Assembly (NCBI GenBank): GCA_902779845.1
Contig: CACZCZ010000002.1
Coordinates: 148,793-212,792 of the forward strand
From: an uncultured Bacteroidales bacterium
GTDB lineage: Bacteria; Bacteroidota; Bacteroidia; Bacteroidales; Bacteroidaceae
Direction of reading: 5' to 3'
Length of the DNA stretch: 64,000 bases
Below the pieces are notes generated by a model. The model was not told the origin of the DNA and did no database searches. It saw nothing but the letters and a program-made list of their open reading frames with translations. The translations under genes were made by a program, and so were the position numbers. Shown here piece by piece: positions 41,852 to 48,913 of the stretch (its first letter is position 1; every line of letters begins with the position of its first letter).

Positions 41852-42235
41852 TTAGTAAGCTTCTGTTAAGTAATAGGCAATCTGGTTGTTGTCCACCATT
41901 TCGTAGTCAAGGACTTCGTCCAGTTCCTCGTCGTCCCAAGCGTATTCCACGGCATCGTTCGTGAGCAGTTGTTCGGGAGCCTGCAGGCGGTTGTAAAGCA
42001 ATGTTCCGCCACCTACACAAAATGCTGCCACAGCCACTGCCGCCGCATAGCGCATAGCCCTACGCCACAGCGGGATAGCAACGACACGAGCCTTCACCCC
42101 CTCCTGCTGCACTGGCGCCTCCTCTGCAATACGCGCCATCAGGCGGTCTGTAAAGTTCTCGAAGTAGCCTTCTGGCGTGCGGAAGGGATTGCTTCCGCTG
42201 TCGTGCTGCTTGATAATGTTCTCTTCCTGTATCAT
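41852..42235 (-). CDS. Single-pass membrane protein of the sigma-factor operon (candidate anti-sigma factor)
   Basis: The 127-residue protein has a cytoplasmic N-terminal ~75 residues (NPFRTPEGYFENFTDRLMARI), one transmembrane helix (AMRYAAAVAVAAFCVGGGTLLY) and an acidic periplasmic tail ending DNNQIAYYLTEAY. It lies 47 bases downstream of the ECF sigma gene and 11 bases upstream of the Spy-like gene. No zinc-finger HXXXCXXC motif is seen. Position and topology suggest an anti-sigma or modulating protein; sequence alone does not prove it. Confidence 0.7.
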   Translation of the reverse strand: MIQEENIIKQHDSGSNPFRTPEGYFENFTDRLMARIAEEAPVQQEGVKARVVAIPLWRRAMRYAAAVAVAAFCVGGGTLLYNRLQAPEQLLTNDAVEYAWDDEELDEVLDYEMVDNNQIAYYLTEAY

Positions 42236-42282
42236 GTTTTTCTTGTTTTTACGATGTTATGACTACGCTGCGCACAAAAGGT

Positions 42283-42837
42283 TTAATCTAGTGCATGGAA
42301 AAAATCGGATATTTTTTTCACAGCGTGATGATAGGATGCCTTCAGCGCCCCTACACTTGTGCCCAATAGCTCGCTCATGTCCTCGTATTTCATCTCTTCA
42401 TAGTACTTCAGGTTGAACACCTGTCGCTGCTTGTCGGGCAATGTCGCTATTGCTTCCTGCAGCTGACGCGCTGTCTCGTCGCCATCGAAATAAGGGTCGC
42501 TTTCCAGACGTGCTGCCACGCCTGCTGCCGCCTCATCATCGATGCTTAGTGCCTGGCGCTTGCGTTCCAGGAAGTTGAGCGTCTCGTTGTTTGCGATGCG
42601 GAACAACCATGTCGAAAGTTTCGCATCACCGCGGAAACCATCAAGCCCCGTCCAAGCCTTGATGAATGTGTTCTGTAGCACATCATCGGCATCGTCGTGG
42701 GATAGCACCATCCGACGTATCTGCCAGTAGAGCTGCTCCTTGAAGTGCTCCACCAGCTGCACGAAAGCCTTCTCGCGATAGTTCACATCACGGAGCTGCT
42801 CCACAATCTGCTGCTCATTCCATTGATAAAAAACCAC
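42283..42837 (-). CDS. ECF RNA polymerase sigma factor
   Basis: The 184-residue sigma-70 family protein of the extracytoplasmic function group has sigma-2 (VEHFKEQLYWQIRRMVLSHDDADDVLQNTFIKAWTGLDGFRGDAKLSTWLFRIANNETLNFL) and sigma-4 (ALPDKQRQVFNLKYYEEMKYEDMSELLGTSVGALKASYHHAVKKI) regions. The initiator is a GTG at 42837, 20 bases after a TATCTTTGCA box. It heads the operon with the membrane protein and Spy-like gene. The promoter is of the housekeeping type, so autoregulation is not evident. Confidence 0.93.
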   Translation of the reverse strand: MVFYQWNEQQIVEQLRDVNYREKAFVQLVEHFKEQLYWQIRRMVLSHDDADDVLQNTFIKAWTGLDGFRGDAKLSTWLFRIANNETLNFLERKRQALSIDDEAAAGVAARLESDPYFDGDETARQLQEAIATLPDKQRQVFNLKYYEEMKYEDMSELLGTSVGALKASYHHAVKKISDFFHALD

Positions 42838-42857
42838 GTGTTTTTTGCTTTTATCGC

Positions 42858-42867
42858 TGCAAAGATA
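42858..42867 (-). promoter_or_regulatory. -7 promoter box for the ECF sigma operon
   Basis: TATCTTTGCA on the minus strand, 20 bases upstream of the GTG start. Confidence 0.7.
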
Positions 42868-42889
42868 CCACCTTTTCCTGAAAAAGCAC

Positions 42890-42899
42890 TAACTTTGCG
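42890..42899 (+). promoter_or_regulatory. -7 promoter box for the DUF486 gene
   Basis: TAACTTTGCG, divergent from and only 22 bases from the sigma-operon box. It would produce a ~200-base leader containing the 7-bp repeat array. Confidence 0.55.
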
Positions 42900-42989
42900 C
42901 CCGATTTTTTAATTACCATTTATAATTCCCAGGGTTTGATGCTCTCACATCCGCCCTTTGGGCTTATTTAGACAGGGCATTCAGCCCTT

Positions 42990-43066
42990 CATTCATCATT
43001 CGTCATTCATCATTCATCATTCATCATTCGTCATTCATCATTCGTCATTCATCATTCGTCATTATA
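42990..43066. repeat. 7-bp tandem array, eleven units
   Basis: Eleven contiguous 7-base units: CATTCAT or CATTCGT ten times and a final CATTATA. It lies in the leader between the plus promoter and the GTG start at 43104. The mix of A and G at position 6 is irregular. A doubled TTTTACTTTTCACT-like sequence follows (43071-43098). Confidence 0.9.
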
Positions 43067-43103
43067 TTTTTTTACTTTTCACTCTTTTACTTTTCACTAT
43101 ATC

Positions 43104-43469
43104 GTGTCAGCCCTTCAAACCATCCTCCTTCTTCTCGCCAGCAATGTCTTCATGACCTTTGCCTGGTATGGCCACCTGCGGTTGCAGGAAGCCGGTGTCA
43201 GTTCCTCATGGCCCCTCATTGGCGTCATCGTCTTCTCGTGGAGCATTGCCTTCATCGAATACTGCTTTGCAGTACCCGCCAACCGCATCGGCTTCATTGG
43301 CAACGGCGGTCCCTTTACCTTGGTACAACTAAAGGTCATTCAGGAAGTTATCTCCCTGACCATCTTCACTGTCATCATTGGTTTCCTGTTCCAAGGCCAG
43401 AGCCTCCACTGGAACCATCTTGCGGCCTTCGTATGCCTCGTTCTTGCCGTCTATTTCGTCTTCAAATAG
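43104..43469 (+). CDS. DMT-like small membrane protein (DUF486)
   Basis: The 121-residue protein has four hydrophobic segments and the DUF486 signature ILLLLASNVFMTFAWYGHLRL, SWSIAFIEYCFAVPANRIG and the terminal FVCLVLAVYFVFK. The family resembles half-size drug/metabolite transporters (SMR-like), with unknown substrate. The start is a GTG, preceded by a long repeat-containing leader. It converges with the GH20 gene, 7 bases between stops. Confidence 0.88.
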   Translation: MSALQTILLLLASNVFMTFAWYGHLRLQEAGVSSSWPLIGVIVFSWSIAFIEYCFAVPANRIGFIGNGGPFTLVQLKVIQEVISLTIFTVIIGFLFQGQSLHWNHLAAFVCLVLAVYFVFK

Positions 43470-43476
43470 CGAGGTC

Positions 43477-45399
43477 TCATTCTAAAGACTCCACCTTCAG
43501 ATTCGTGACACGACTACGCAGCGTTGCGTCAGTCCGTTCCAAGGGGAAGCGCAATGTCCGAATAATCTTGAAACTCTTATCCTTGGGGAAAGTGCGCAAT
43601 TGAGGAGCGAGCGTTTCACGGAGCTCCCCATTGACGTAGAGCCTGGTTTCACGGTTTGTGCCTTCGATGGTGATCTGTTCTTTTACGCCAGGGCGTAACG
43701 AATGCTTGAAGCTGAAGAGATAGCCATCGCGGGCAAAGCCGATGCGCCCTGTCACAGGGTCAGACAAATAGAATTCCGTATCACGATTGCGGAAGAGCGC
43801 CGTTCCGCGCGCTTCCTCGGCAGCTGTGATGTCAAAACTGACACGGTACGGCCAGCCTATGTGCTGAATCGTACGTGTAGAAGCCGGCACAACTTCTGCC
43901 GACTCAACGACAAGCCCCTTGGGATAGCGTCCGAGGTCGTTGATGCCAGGCGCTTCGCCGACATGGGCAGCCAGCCGTCGCCATTCCTCACAAGTGCGCA
44001 CCGTATCTACGGCCCATGTCTTTTCTGCTATCACTTGCAAGGCCGGCATAATACGATGGTGAATATCAGCCACAGCGATACCATTGCCTACGATGTCATT
44101 CCACACAGCGAACATTCCACCCTGGATTTGCGGATCGCCTTCCTTGAAACGTACGCCGGCAATGTTCGCAGGGGTGAAATTCTTATACAGGTGCGGGATG
44201 TTGAGATAGTCATAGTAGTAGCCTGCAGCAGGCACGATATAGGTGTTCCTGTCAGGGATGCAAACGAGCTGATAGCCAAGAGCGTGCATGGAGTCAGGTT
44301 GGGCATAGCCGTTGTACCAGGCAAGCATCAGCACATTGTCCACTTTCACGGGTGTTTCGCCTTTTGCATGGGTCAGAGCGCCCCACAACACAGCTTGCTT
44401 TCCGTAGCTCTCAACGGTGTGAATCAGATGATCCGTGAAACCGCGAAACAGTTCCACAATCTCCTGCTTTTTGTTGCTGTATTCATCCGTACCGATATGG
44501 ACGCGCGGGCAGGCGAAGACGGGGGTCGGGCCACCCAGATATTCAGCATACAGGCTGTCAATGAACGGGATTACTTCGGGATTCGTGAGCTCCAGATGAT
44601 CCATCCCGAACTCCTTGCTGCCCAGGCTGGGGCGATAGCGGGAGAAGGCAAGACTATGAGCCGGAGCATCGATTTCCGGAATAATCTCAACGCCCTGTGC
44701 AGCAGCGTCGAGAATGAACTGGCGAAACTCATCCTTGGTGTAGCTGCCATCTTCTGCCGTGAGCCCAGGGAAGACCTCGCTTTCTAGGCGGAAGGCAGAG
44801 TAAACCTGATTCCAATCATCGTAGAAGAAAGGCGGAAATCCCTGGTCGTTGAGGTGCACCTCAAGCGTATTCATCTTGTAGTAGGCCATTGTGCGCACCA
44901 GCCTCCTCAGGTAGTCCATAGGGATGTACTTGCGTCCGCAATCCAACACCATGCCGCGCAGAGGATAGTCCGGGCGGTCTGAGATGTGCCCCTTGGGAAG
45001 CGTTCGCCCCATCTGCAACAAGGTTTGTGCAGCGTGATTAGCACCACGCTCTGTGGCTTCTACGCGAACATTTTGAGCGATGTCAATGGTGTAGCCCTCA
45101 TCCCCAAGTTTCTTTAATGACTTATAAATAAACAGGATATCAGCTACCGCCGCTTTCTTCCCCTCAACGACAGGAAGGGTGATGCCCGTGGTCTTGAGGT
45201 CTCGGGCCAGAGCCTCAGCAACCGCACGCAAACGCACGTCGGCATAGAGGATTCGGCTTTGCGGCGTCAGGGTCAAGGTTCCAGTGCCGCCCTTCCACTC
45301 ATGGATGGCCGGAATCGTGAAAGGACGAGGGTTCACTTCGGCTTGCGACATCAGACAGCAAGTCGCCACCAACAGCAAGGAAAGAAATCTTTTGAGCAT
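43477..45399 (-). CDS. Beta-N-acetylhexosaminidase, family GH20
   Basis: The 640-residue exported protein has a signal peptide (LKRFLSLLLVATCCLMSQAE), a GH20b N-terminal domain, and a GH20 barrel from about residue 145 (YPLRGMVLDCGRKYIPMDYLRRLVRTMAYYKMN). The catalytic Asp-Glu pair is in VHIGTDEYS. A C-terminal ~130-residue beta-sandwich (LSDPVTGRIGFARDGYLFSFKHSL, LYVNGELRETL) looks like a concanavalin-like domain. It removes terminal GlcNAc/GalNAc from glycans, probably in the periplasm or on the surface. It is divergent from the sulfatase-maturase gene. Confidence 0.94.
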   Translation of the reverse strand: MLKRFLSLLLVATCCLMSQAEVNPRPFTIPAIHEWKGGTGTLTLTPQSRILYADVRLRAVAEALARDLKTTGITLPVVEGKKAAVADILFIYKSLKKLGDEGYTIDIAQNVRVEATERGANHAAQTLLQMGRTLPKGHISDRPDYPLRGMVLDCGRKYIPMDYLRRLVRTMAYYKMNTLEVHLNDQGFPPFFYDDWNQVYSAFRLESEVFPGLTAEDGSYTKDEFRQFILDAAAQGVEIIPEIDAPAHSLAFSRYRPSLGSKEFGMDHLELTNPEVIPFIDSLYAEYLGGPTPVFACPRVHIGTDEYSNKKQEIVELFRGFTDHLIHTVESYGKQAVLWGALTHAKGETPVKVDNVLMLAWYNGYAQPDSMHALGYQLVCIPDRNTYIVPAAGYYYDYLNIPHLYKNFTPANIAGVRFKEGDPQIQGGMFAVWNDIVGNGIAVADIHHRIMPALQVIAEKTWAVDTVRTCEEWRRLAAHVGEAPGINDLGRYPKGLVVESAEVVPASTRTIQHIGWPYRVSFDITAAEEARGTALFRNRDTEFYLSDPVTGRIGFARDGYLFSFKHSLRPGVKEQITIEGTNRETRLYVNGELRETLAPQLRTFPKDKSFKIIRTLRFPLERTDATLRSRVTNLKVESLE

Positions 45400-45440
45400 A
45401 GTACGAAGGTATTTAAAGGTCTGTAGATTCTCTCAGCGGC

Positions 45441-45450
45441 CACAAATATA
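45441..45450 (-). promoter_or_regulatory. -7 promoter box for the GH20 gene
   Basis: TATATTTGTG on the minus strand, 41 bases upstream of the ATG. Confidence 0.55.
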
Positions 45451-45588
45451 GAAAAGAATTCTTTTGCAAACACTCTTTGGTGCGCCACAATCATGCGCTG
45501 ACCTGATAATTTTAACAAGATTTACGGAAATCTCCCTCTTCCAGCGCGGGTTTTCATCATTTTCTTTGTCCATCTGCTGAAGAATACG

Positions 45589-45598
45589 TACTTTTGCC
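45589..45598 (+). promoter_or_regulatory. -7 promoter box for the anSME gene
   Basis: TACTTTTGCC, 24 bases upstream of the ATG. Confidence 0.6.
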
Positions 45599-45622
45599 TC
45601 CACAATCAGCCTCCCCACAACA

Positions 45623-46861
45623 ATGACGATGCTCACGCCTTTTGCCCGTCCGCTCTATGTCATGCCGAAACCTGTCGGCAGTCTGTGCAACCTTGCGTGC
45701 GCGTACTGTTATTATTTAGAGAAGAGCCTCCTCTACGAAACCGAAGATGCACAACGCCGCTTCCTCATGAGCGACGAGACACTGGAGACCTTCATCAGGC
45801 AGTACATCGAGGCCCAGACACAGCCACAGGTGCTCTTCACCTGGCATGGCGGCGAGCCGTTAATGCGTCCCATCAGTTTCTATCGCAAGGTGCTGCAACT
45901 ACAACGCCGATATGCCGGCGGGCGATTGATTGACAACTGCCTGCAGACCAATGGCACGCTCCTCACCGACGAATGGTGTTCATTCTTCCGCGAGCACAAC
46001 TGGCTCATCGGCATCTCCATCGATGGCCCGCAGGAGCTGCACGACAAATACCGTCGTGCACGCGGCGGACAACCCTCCTTCCACAAGGTGATGCGCGGCA
46101 TCAGACTTCTGCAGAAACACGGAGTGGAGTGGAATGTGATGGGCGTGGTCAACAGCTCTAATGCAGACTGTCCGCTTGATGTCTATCACTTCTACAAGTC
46201 CATCGGCGCCCACTACATTCAGTTCACGCCCATTGTGGAGCGGCTCCTCTCCCACCCCGACGGCCGTCATTTGGCATCTGTCGCAGACACCTCCCCCGCG
46301 CCCTTAGCCAGTTTCTCCGTCTCGCCCCGGCAGTACGCCGACTTCGTGTGCAGGATCTTCGATGAATGGGTGCGTCATGATGTGGGCGAAATCTTTGTTC
46401 AGCTCTTTGATGCCGCGCTGGCTCGTTGGATGGGACTGGCCCCTGGCATCTGCTCCATGGCCGAGACATGTGGCCATGCCGCCGTCATCGAGCACAATGG
46501 CGATGTCTATAGCTGCGACCACTTCGTCTTTCCAGAATATCTTTTAGGGAACATACACCACGACAGCCTCACGGCCATGATGTACAGCGCTCGACAACAA
46601 GCCTTCGGCGAGGCTAAGCACAATGCCGTGCCACCCGAGTGCCGCGCCTGCGAGTGGAACTTCGTTTGCAATGGAGGTTGCCCCAAGGACCGCTTCCTCA
46701 CCACGGACGACGGCAACAGCCACCTCAACTACCTCTGCGATGCCTACCGCAAGATTTTCAGTCACATGGCACCTTACATGGATTTCATGCGCGAAGAGCT
46801 GCTCAACGAGCGTCCGCCCGCTAACATCATGCACTCGTCGCTTGTCCATCAGCTGTCCTAA
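45623..46861 (+). CDS. Anaerobic sulfatase-maturating enzyme (radical SAM)
   Basis: The 412-residue radical SAM enzyme of the anSME family oxidises a Cys or Ser of sulfatases to formylglycine. The SAM cluster motif CNLACAYCYY (CX3CX2C) follows MPKPVGSLCN. Other family elements are TWHGGEPLMRP, the C-terminal SPASM-type cysteines (C in GICSMAETCGHAAV, CDHFVFPE) and CRACEWNFVCNGGCPKDRF. No sulfatase is in the window, so its clients are elsewhere. Its stop overlaps the end of the convergent EEP gene by 4 bases. Confidence 0.94.
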   Translation: MTMLTPFARPLYVMPKPVGSLCNLACAYCYYLEKSLLYETEDAQRRFLMSDETLETFIRQYIEAQTQPQVLFTWHGGEPLMRPISFYRKVLQLQRRYAGGRLIDNCLQTNGTLLTDEWCSFFREHNWLIGISIDGPQELHDKYRRARGGQPSFHKVMRGIRLLQKHGVEWNVMGVVNSSNADCPLDVYHFYKSIGAHYIQFTPIVERLLSHPDGRHLASVADTSPAPLASFSVSPRQYADFVCRIFDEWVRHDVGEIFVQLFDAALARWMGLAPGICSMAETCGHAAVIEHNGDVYSCDHFVFPEYLLGNIHHDSLTAMMYSARQQAFGEAKHNAVPPECRACEWNFVCNGGCPKDRFLTTDDGNSHLNYLCDAYRKIFSHMAPYMDFMREELLNERPPANIMHSSLVHQLS

Positions 46862-47829
46862 AGCTGCAAATCCAGCAACACTGGCAGATGATCACTAATA
46901 CCCCCATGGTAGATGGTTCCCCTGAAAGTGCGACGCGGCATCTGTCCGCCGTAACTCTTGTTTCCTTCCAACAGCCATGGATACTCCAGTGGCCGCGCAT
47001 CGCTCACCGGCTCCACGGACGACGACACCAAGATGTGATCCAGCCACTCCCAGAAGCCCTGAAAACAATAAGTCCCAGCCGCGTGTGAGTCATCCGTCAG
47101 GCGCAAAGGAGCACGTTTGAAAATGCGGTCGTGGCTGTCGGCATTGAAATCACCCATCGCCACGATGCGAGGTTCTGCAGCTGTCCCTGCTCTGTTGCCT
47201 ACTATGCTGTCAACCGTGTGCCACAAGACGTCTGCCGCCAAGCGGCGATTGCGGTCACCCTGTTGCCCACTCGTGCGGCTGGGCAAGTGCACAACCATGA
47301 CATGCAAGGTGTCAACGCCACCCTGACTGGTCAAGACCAAGCCCTTAGCATAAAGGATATCACGTGTGGCGTGAAGACCATGTGCCTGACTGGGGACACG
47401 AATATCATGATGCTCCAGCAGACGAAAGCGTGCAGGCTGATAGAGCAAAGCCACATCGATGCCACGGGCATCCTCGCTATGTGTCATCACATAATCATAA
47501 CCTAAATGGCGCATCACACTTCGTTTTGTCAGCGCCCTGAGGACGCTGTCGTTCTCCACTTCACACAGCCCTATCAGCGACGGCAATCCACCCTCTTCAG
47601 CCACAGCTGCTACGACACGGGCCACCTCCGTCATCTTCTCCCAGTAACGGTGCTTTGTCCAATGTCTCGGGCCCTCGGGCAAGAACTCCTCGTCAGCAAA
47701 GCCCACGTCATCCTCTGTGTCAAACAGGTTTTCCAGGTTCCAGGTGAGCAAGCGCAACGGCACTTGCTGCTGTGCCGCAACCCGGGACAACAACACGATA
47801 AACAAGCCAAGGACGACGATTCGCTTCAT
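46858..47829 (-). CDS. Endonuclease/exonuclease/phosphatase family protein, secreted
   Basis: The 323-residue protein begins with a signal peptide (KRIVVLGLFIVLLSRVAAQ). The EEP fold follows with LRLLTWNLENLFDTEDD, the metal ligand in LIGLCEVEND, GIDVALLYQP, the MGDFNADSHD active-site motif and the final HGGISDHLPVLLDL. Secreted EEP proteins can be DNases or phosphodiesterases. The frame extends upstream to 47964 through AT-rich non-coding sequence; the ATG at 47829 directly precedes the signal peptide. Confidence 0.92.
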   Translation of the reverse strand: MKRIVVLGLFIVLLSRVAAQQQVPLRLLTWNLENLFDTEDDVGFADEEFLPEGPRHWTKHRYWEKMTEVARVVAAVAEEGGLPSLIGLCEVENDSVLRALTKRSVMRHLGYDYVMTHSEDARGIDVALLYQPARFRLLEHHDIRVPSQAHGLHATRDILYAKGLVLTSQGGVDTLHVMVVHLPSRTSGQQGDRNRRLAADVLWHTVDSIVGNRAGTAAEPRIVAMGDFNADSHDRIFKRAPLRLTDDSHAAGTYCFQGFWEWLDHILVSSSVEPVSDARPLEYPWLLEGNKSYGGQMPRRTFRGTIYHGGISDHLPVLLDLQL

Positions 47830-47922
47830 CACACTTGCGTTTTCGTTTGCAAAGATGTAAATATTTCCCTTTGCAAGCAAACAAAAGTACACGATTTCTA
47901 CTAAACGAACTAATTTTTTCCG

Positions 47923-47932
47923 TACCTTTGCA
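47923..47932 (+). promoter_or_regulatory. -7 promoter box for the mscS-family gene
   Basis: TACCTTTGCA, 23 bases upstream of the ATG. Confidence 0.65.
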
Positions 47933-47955
47933 GCCCGAAACCAAATCTTCACATT

Positions 47956-48864
47956 ATGATACATTTATTACAGAGTGTAGAATTAGCGGCAGACAGCGCG
48001 TCTGCAGTACCGCCAGTCAAGGAAATCACAAAGAACATTGCAGAGGGGAACGTGCGTTGGGATCAAGTAATCAGCCAGCTCATCGACTGGTCCTTGGATG
48101 CCGGCAAGCACATTCTCGTTGCTGTCATCGTCTATGTCATCGGACACTACCTGATTAAGTTGCTCAACTACCTATTGTCACGCTTCCTGGAGCGTCGCAA
48201 GATTGAAATCAGCGTACAGACATTTGTCAAAAGCTTTGTTGGCATCCTGTTACAAGTACTCCTGATTATCACCGTGGTGAGCGCACTAGGCGTCAACACA
48301 ACCAGCTTTGCAGCACTACTCGCCTCGTTCGGAGTCGCCATCGGTATGGCGTTGAGCGGCAACCTCCAGAACTTCGCAGGTGGCATCATCATCCTTTTCC
48401 TGAAGCCCTACAAGGTTGGCGACTGGGTGGAAGCGCAGGGCACTGCCGGAACGGTTCAGGCCATTCAGATCTTCCACACCATCCTGCTGACGGCTGACGG
48501 CAAACTCATCTATGTTCCCAACGGTGCCATGAGCAGCGGAACGATTACCAACTACACGCTGACACCCTCGCGCAGAGTAGAATGGGTCATCGGCATCGAG
48601 TACGGCGAAGATGTGGAGAAAGCCCGACAAGTGGTGCTCGACATCCTGAAAAGCGATGAGCGCGTGGCGAAAGACCCTGCACCCATGGTAGCGCTTAGCG
48701 AGCTGAACAACAGTTCCGTTGACATGACCATTCGCTGCTGGACTCCCAACGAGACATACTGGGATGTGATGTTTGAGACACGTGAGAAAATCTACAATGC
48801 CTTCAATGCCGCCGGCATCGGATTCCCCTTCCCGCAGGTGACGGTGCATCAAGCGAAAGCCTAA
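47956..48864 (+). CDS. Small-conductance mechanosensitive channel (MscS family)
   Basis: The 302-residue inner-membrane channel has about three transmembrane helices, the pore helix region TTSFAALLASFGVAIGMALSGNLQNFAGGIIILFLKPYKVGDWVE, and the cytoplasmic beta and alpha/beta domains (VEWVIGIEYGEDVEKARQVVLDIL). MscS homologues open on membrane tension and release solutes during hypo-osmotic shock. Length and domains are normal. The metalloprotease gene follows after 49 bases. Confidence 0.95.
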   Translation: MIHLLQSVELAADSASAVPPVKEITKNIAEGNVRWDQVISQLIDWSLDAGKHILVAVIVYVIGHYLIKLLNYLLSRFLERRKIEISVQTFVKSFVGILLQVLLIITVVSALGVNTTSFAALLASFGVAIGMALSGNLQNFAGGIIILFLKPYKVGDWVEAQGTAGTVQAIQIFHTILLTADGKLIYVPNGAMSSGTITNYTLTPSRRVEWVIGIEYGEDVEKARQVVLDILKSDERVAKDPAPMVALSELNNSSVDMTIRCWTPNETYWDVMFETREKIYNAFNAAGIGFPFPQVTVHQAKA

Positions 48865-48913
48865 CATATTATTTCGGCTATCCAAAACAATCACAAACGC
48901 TTATAAATCGATT

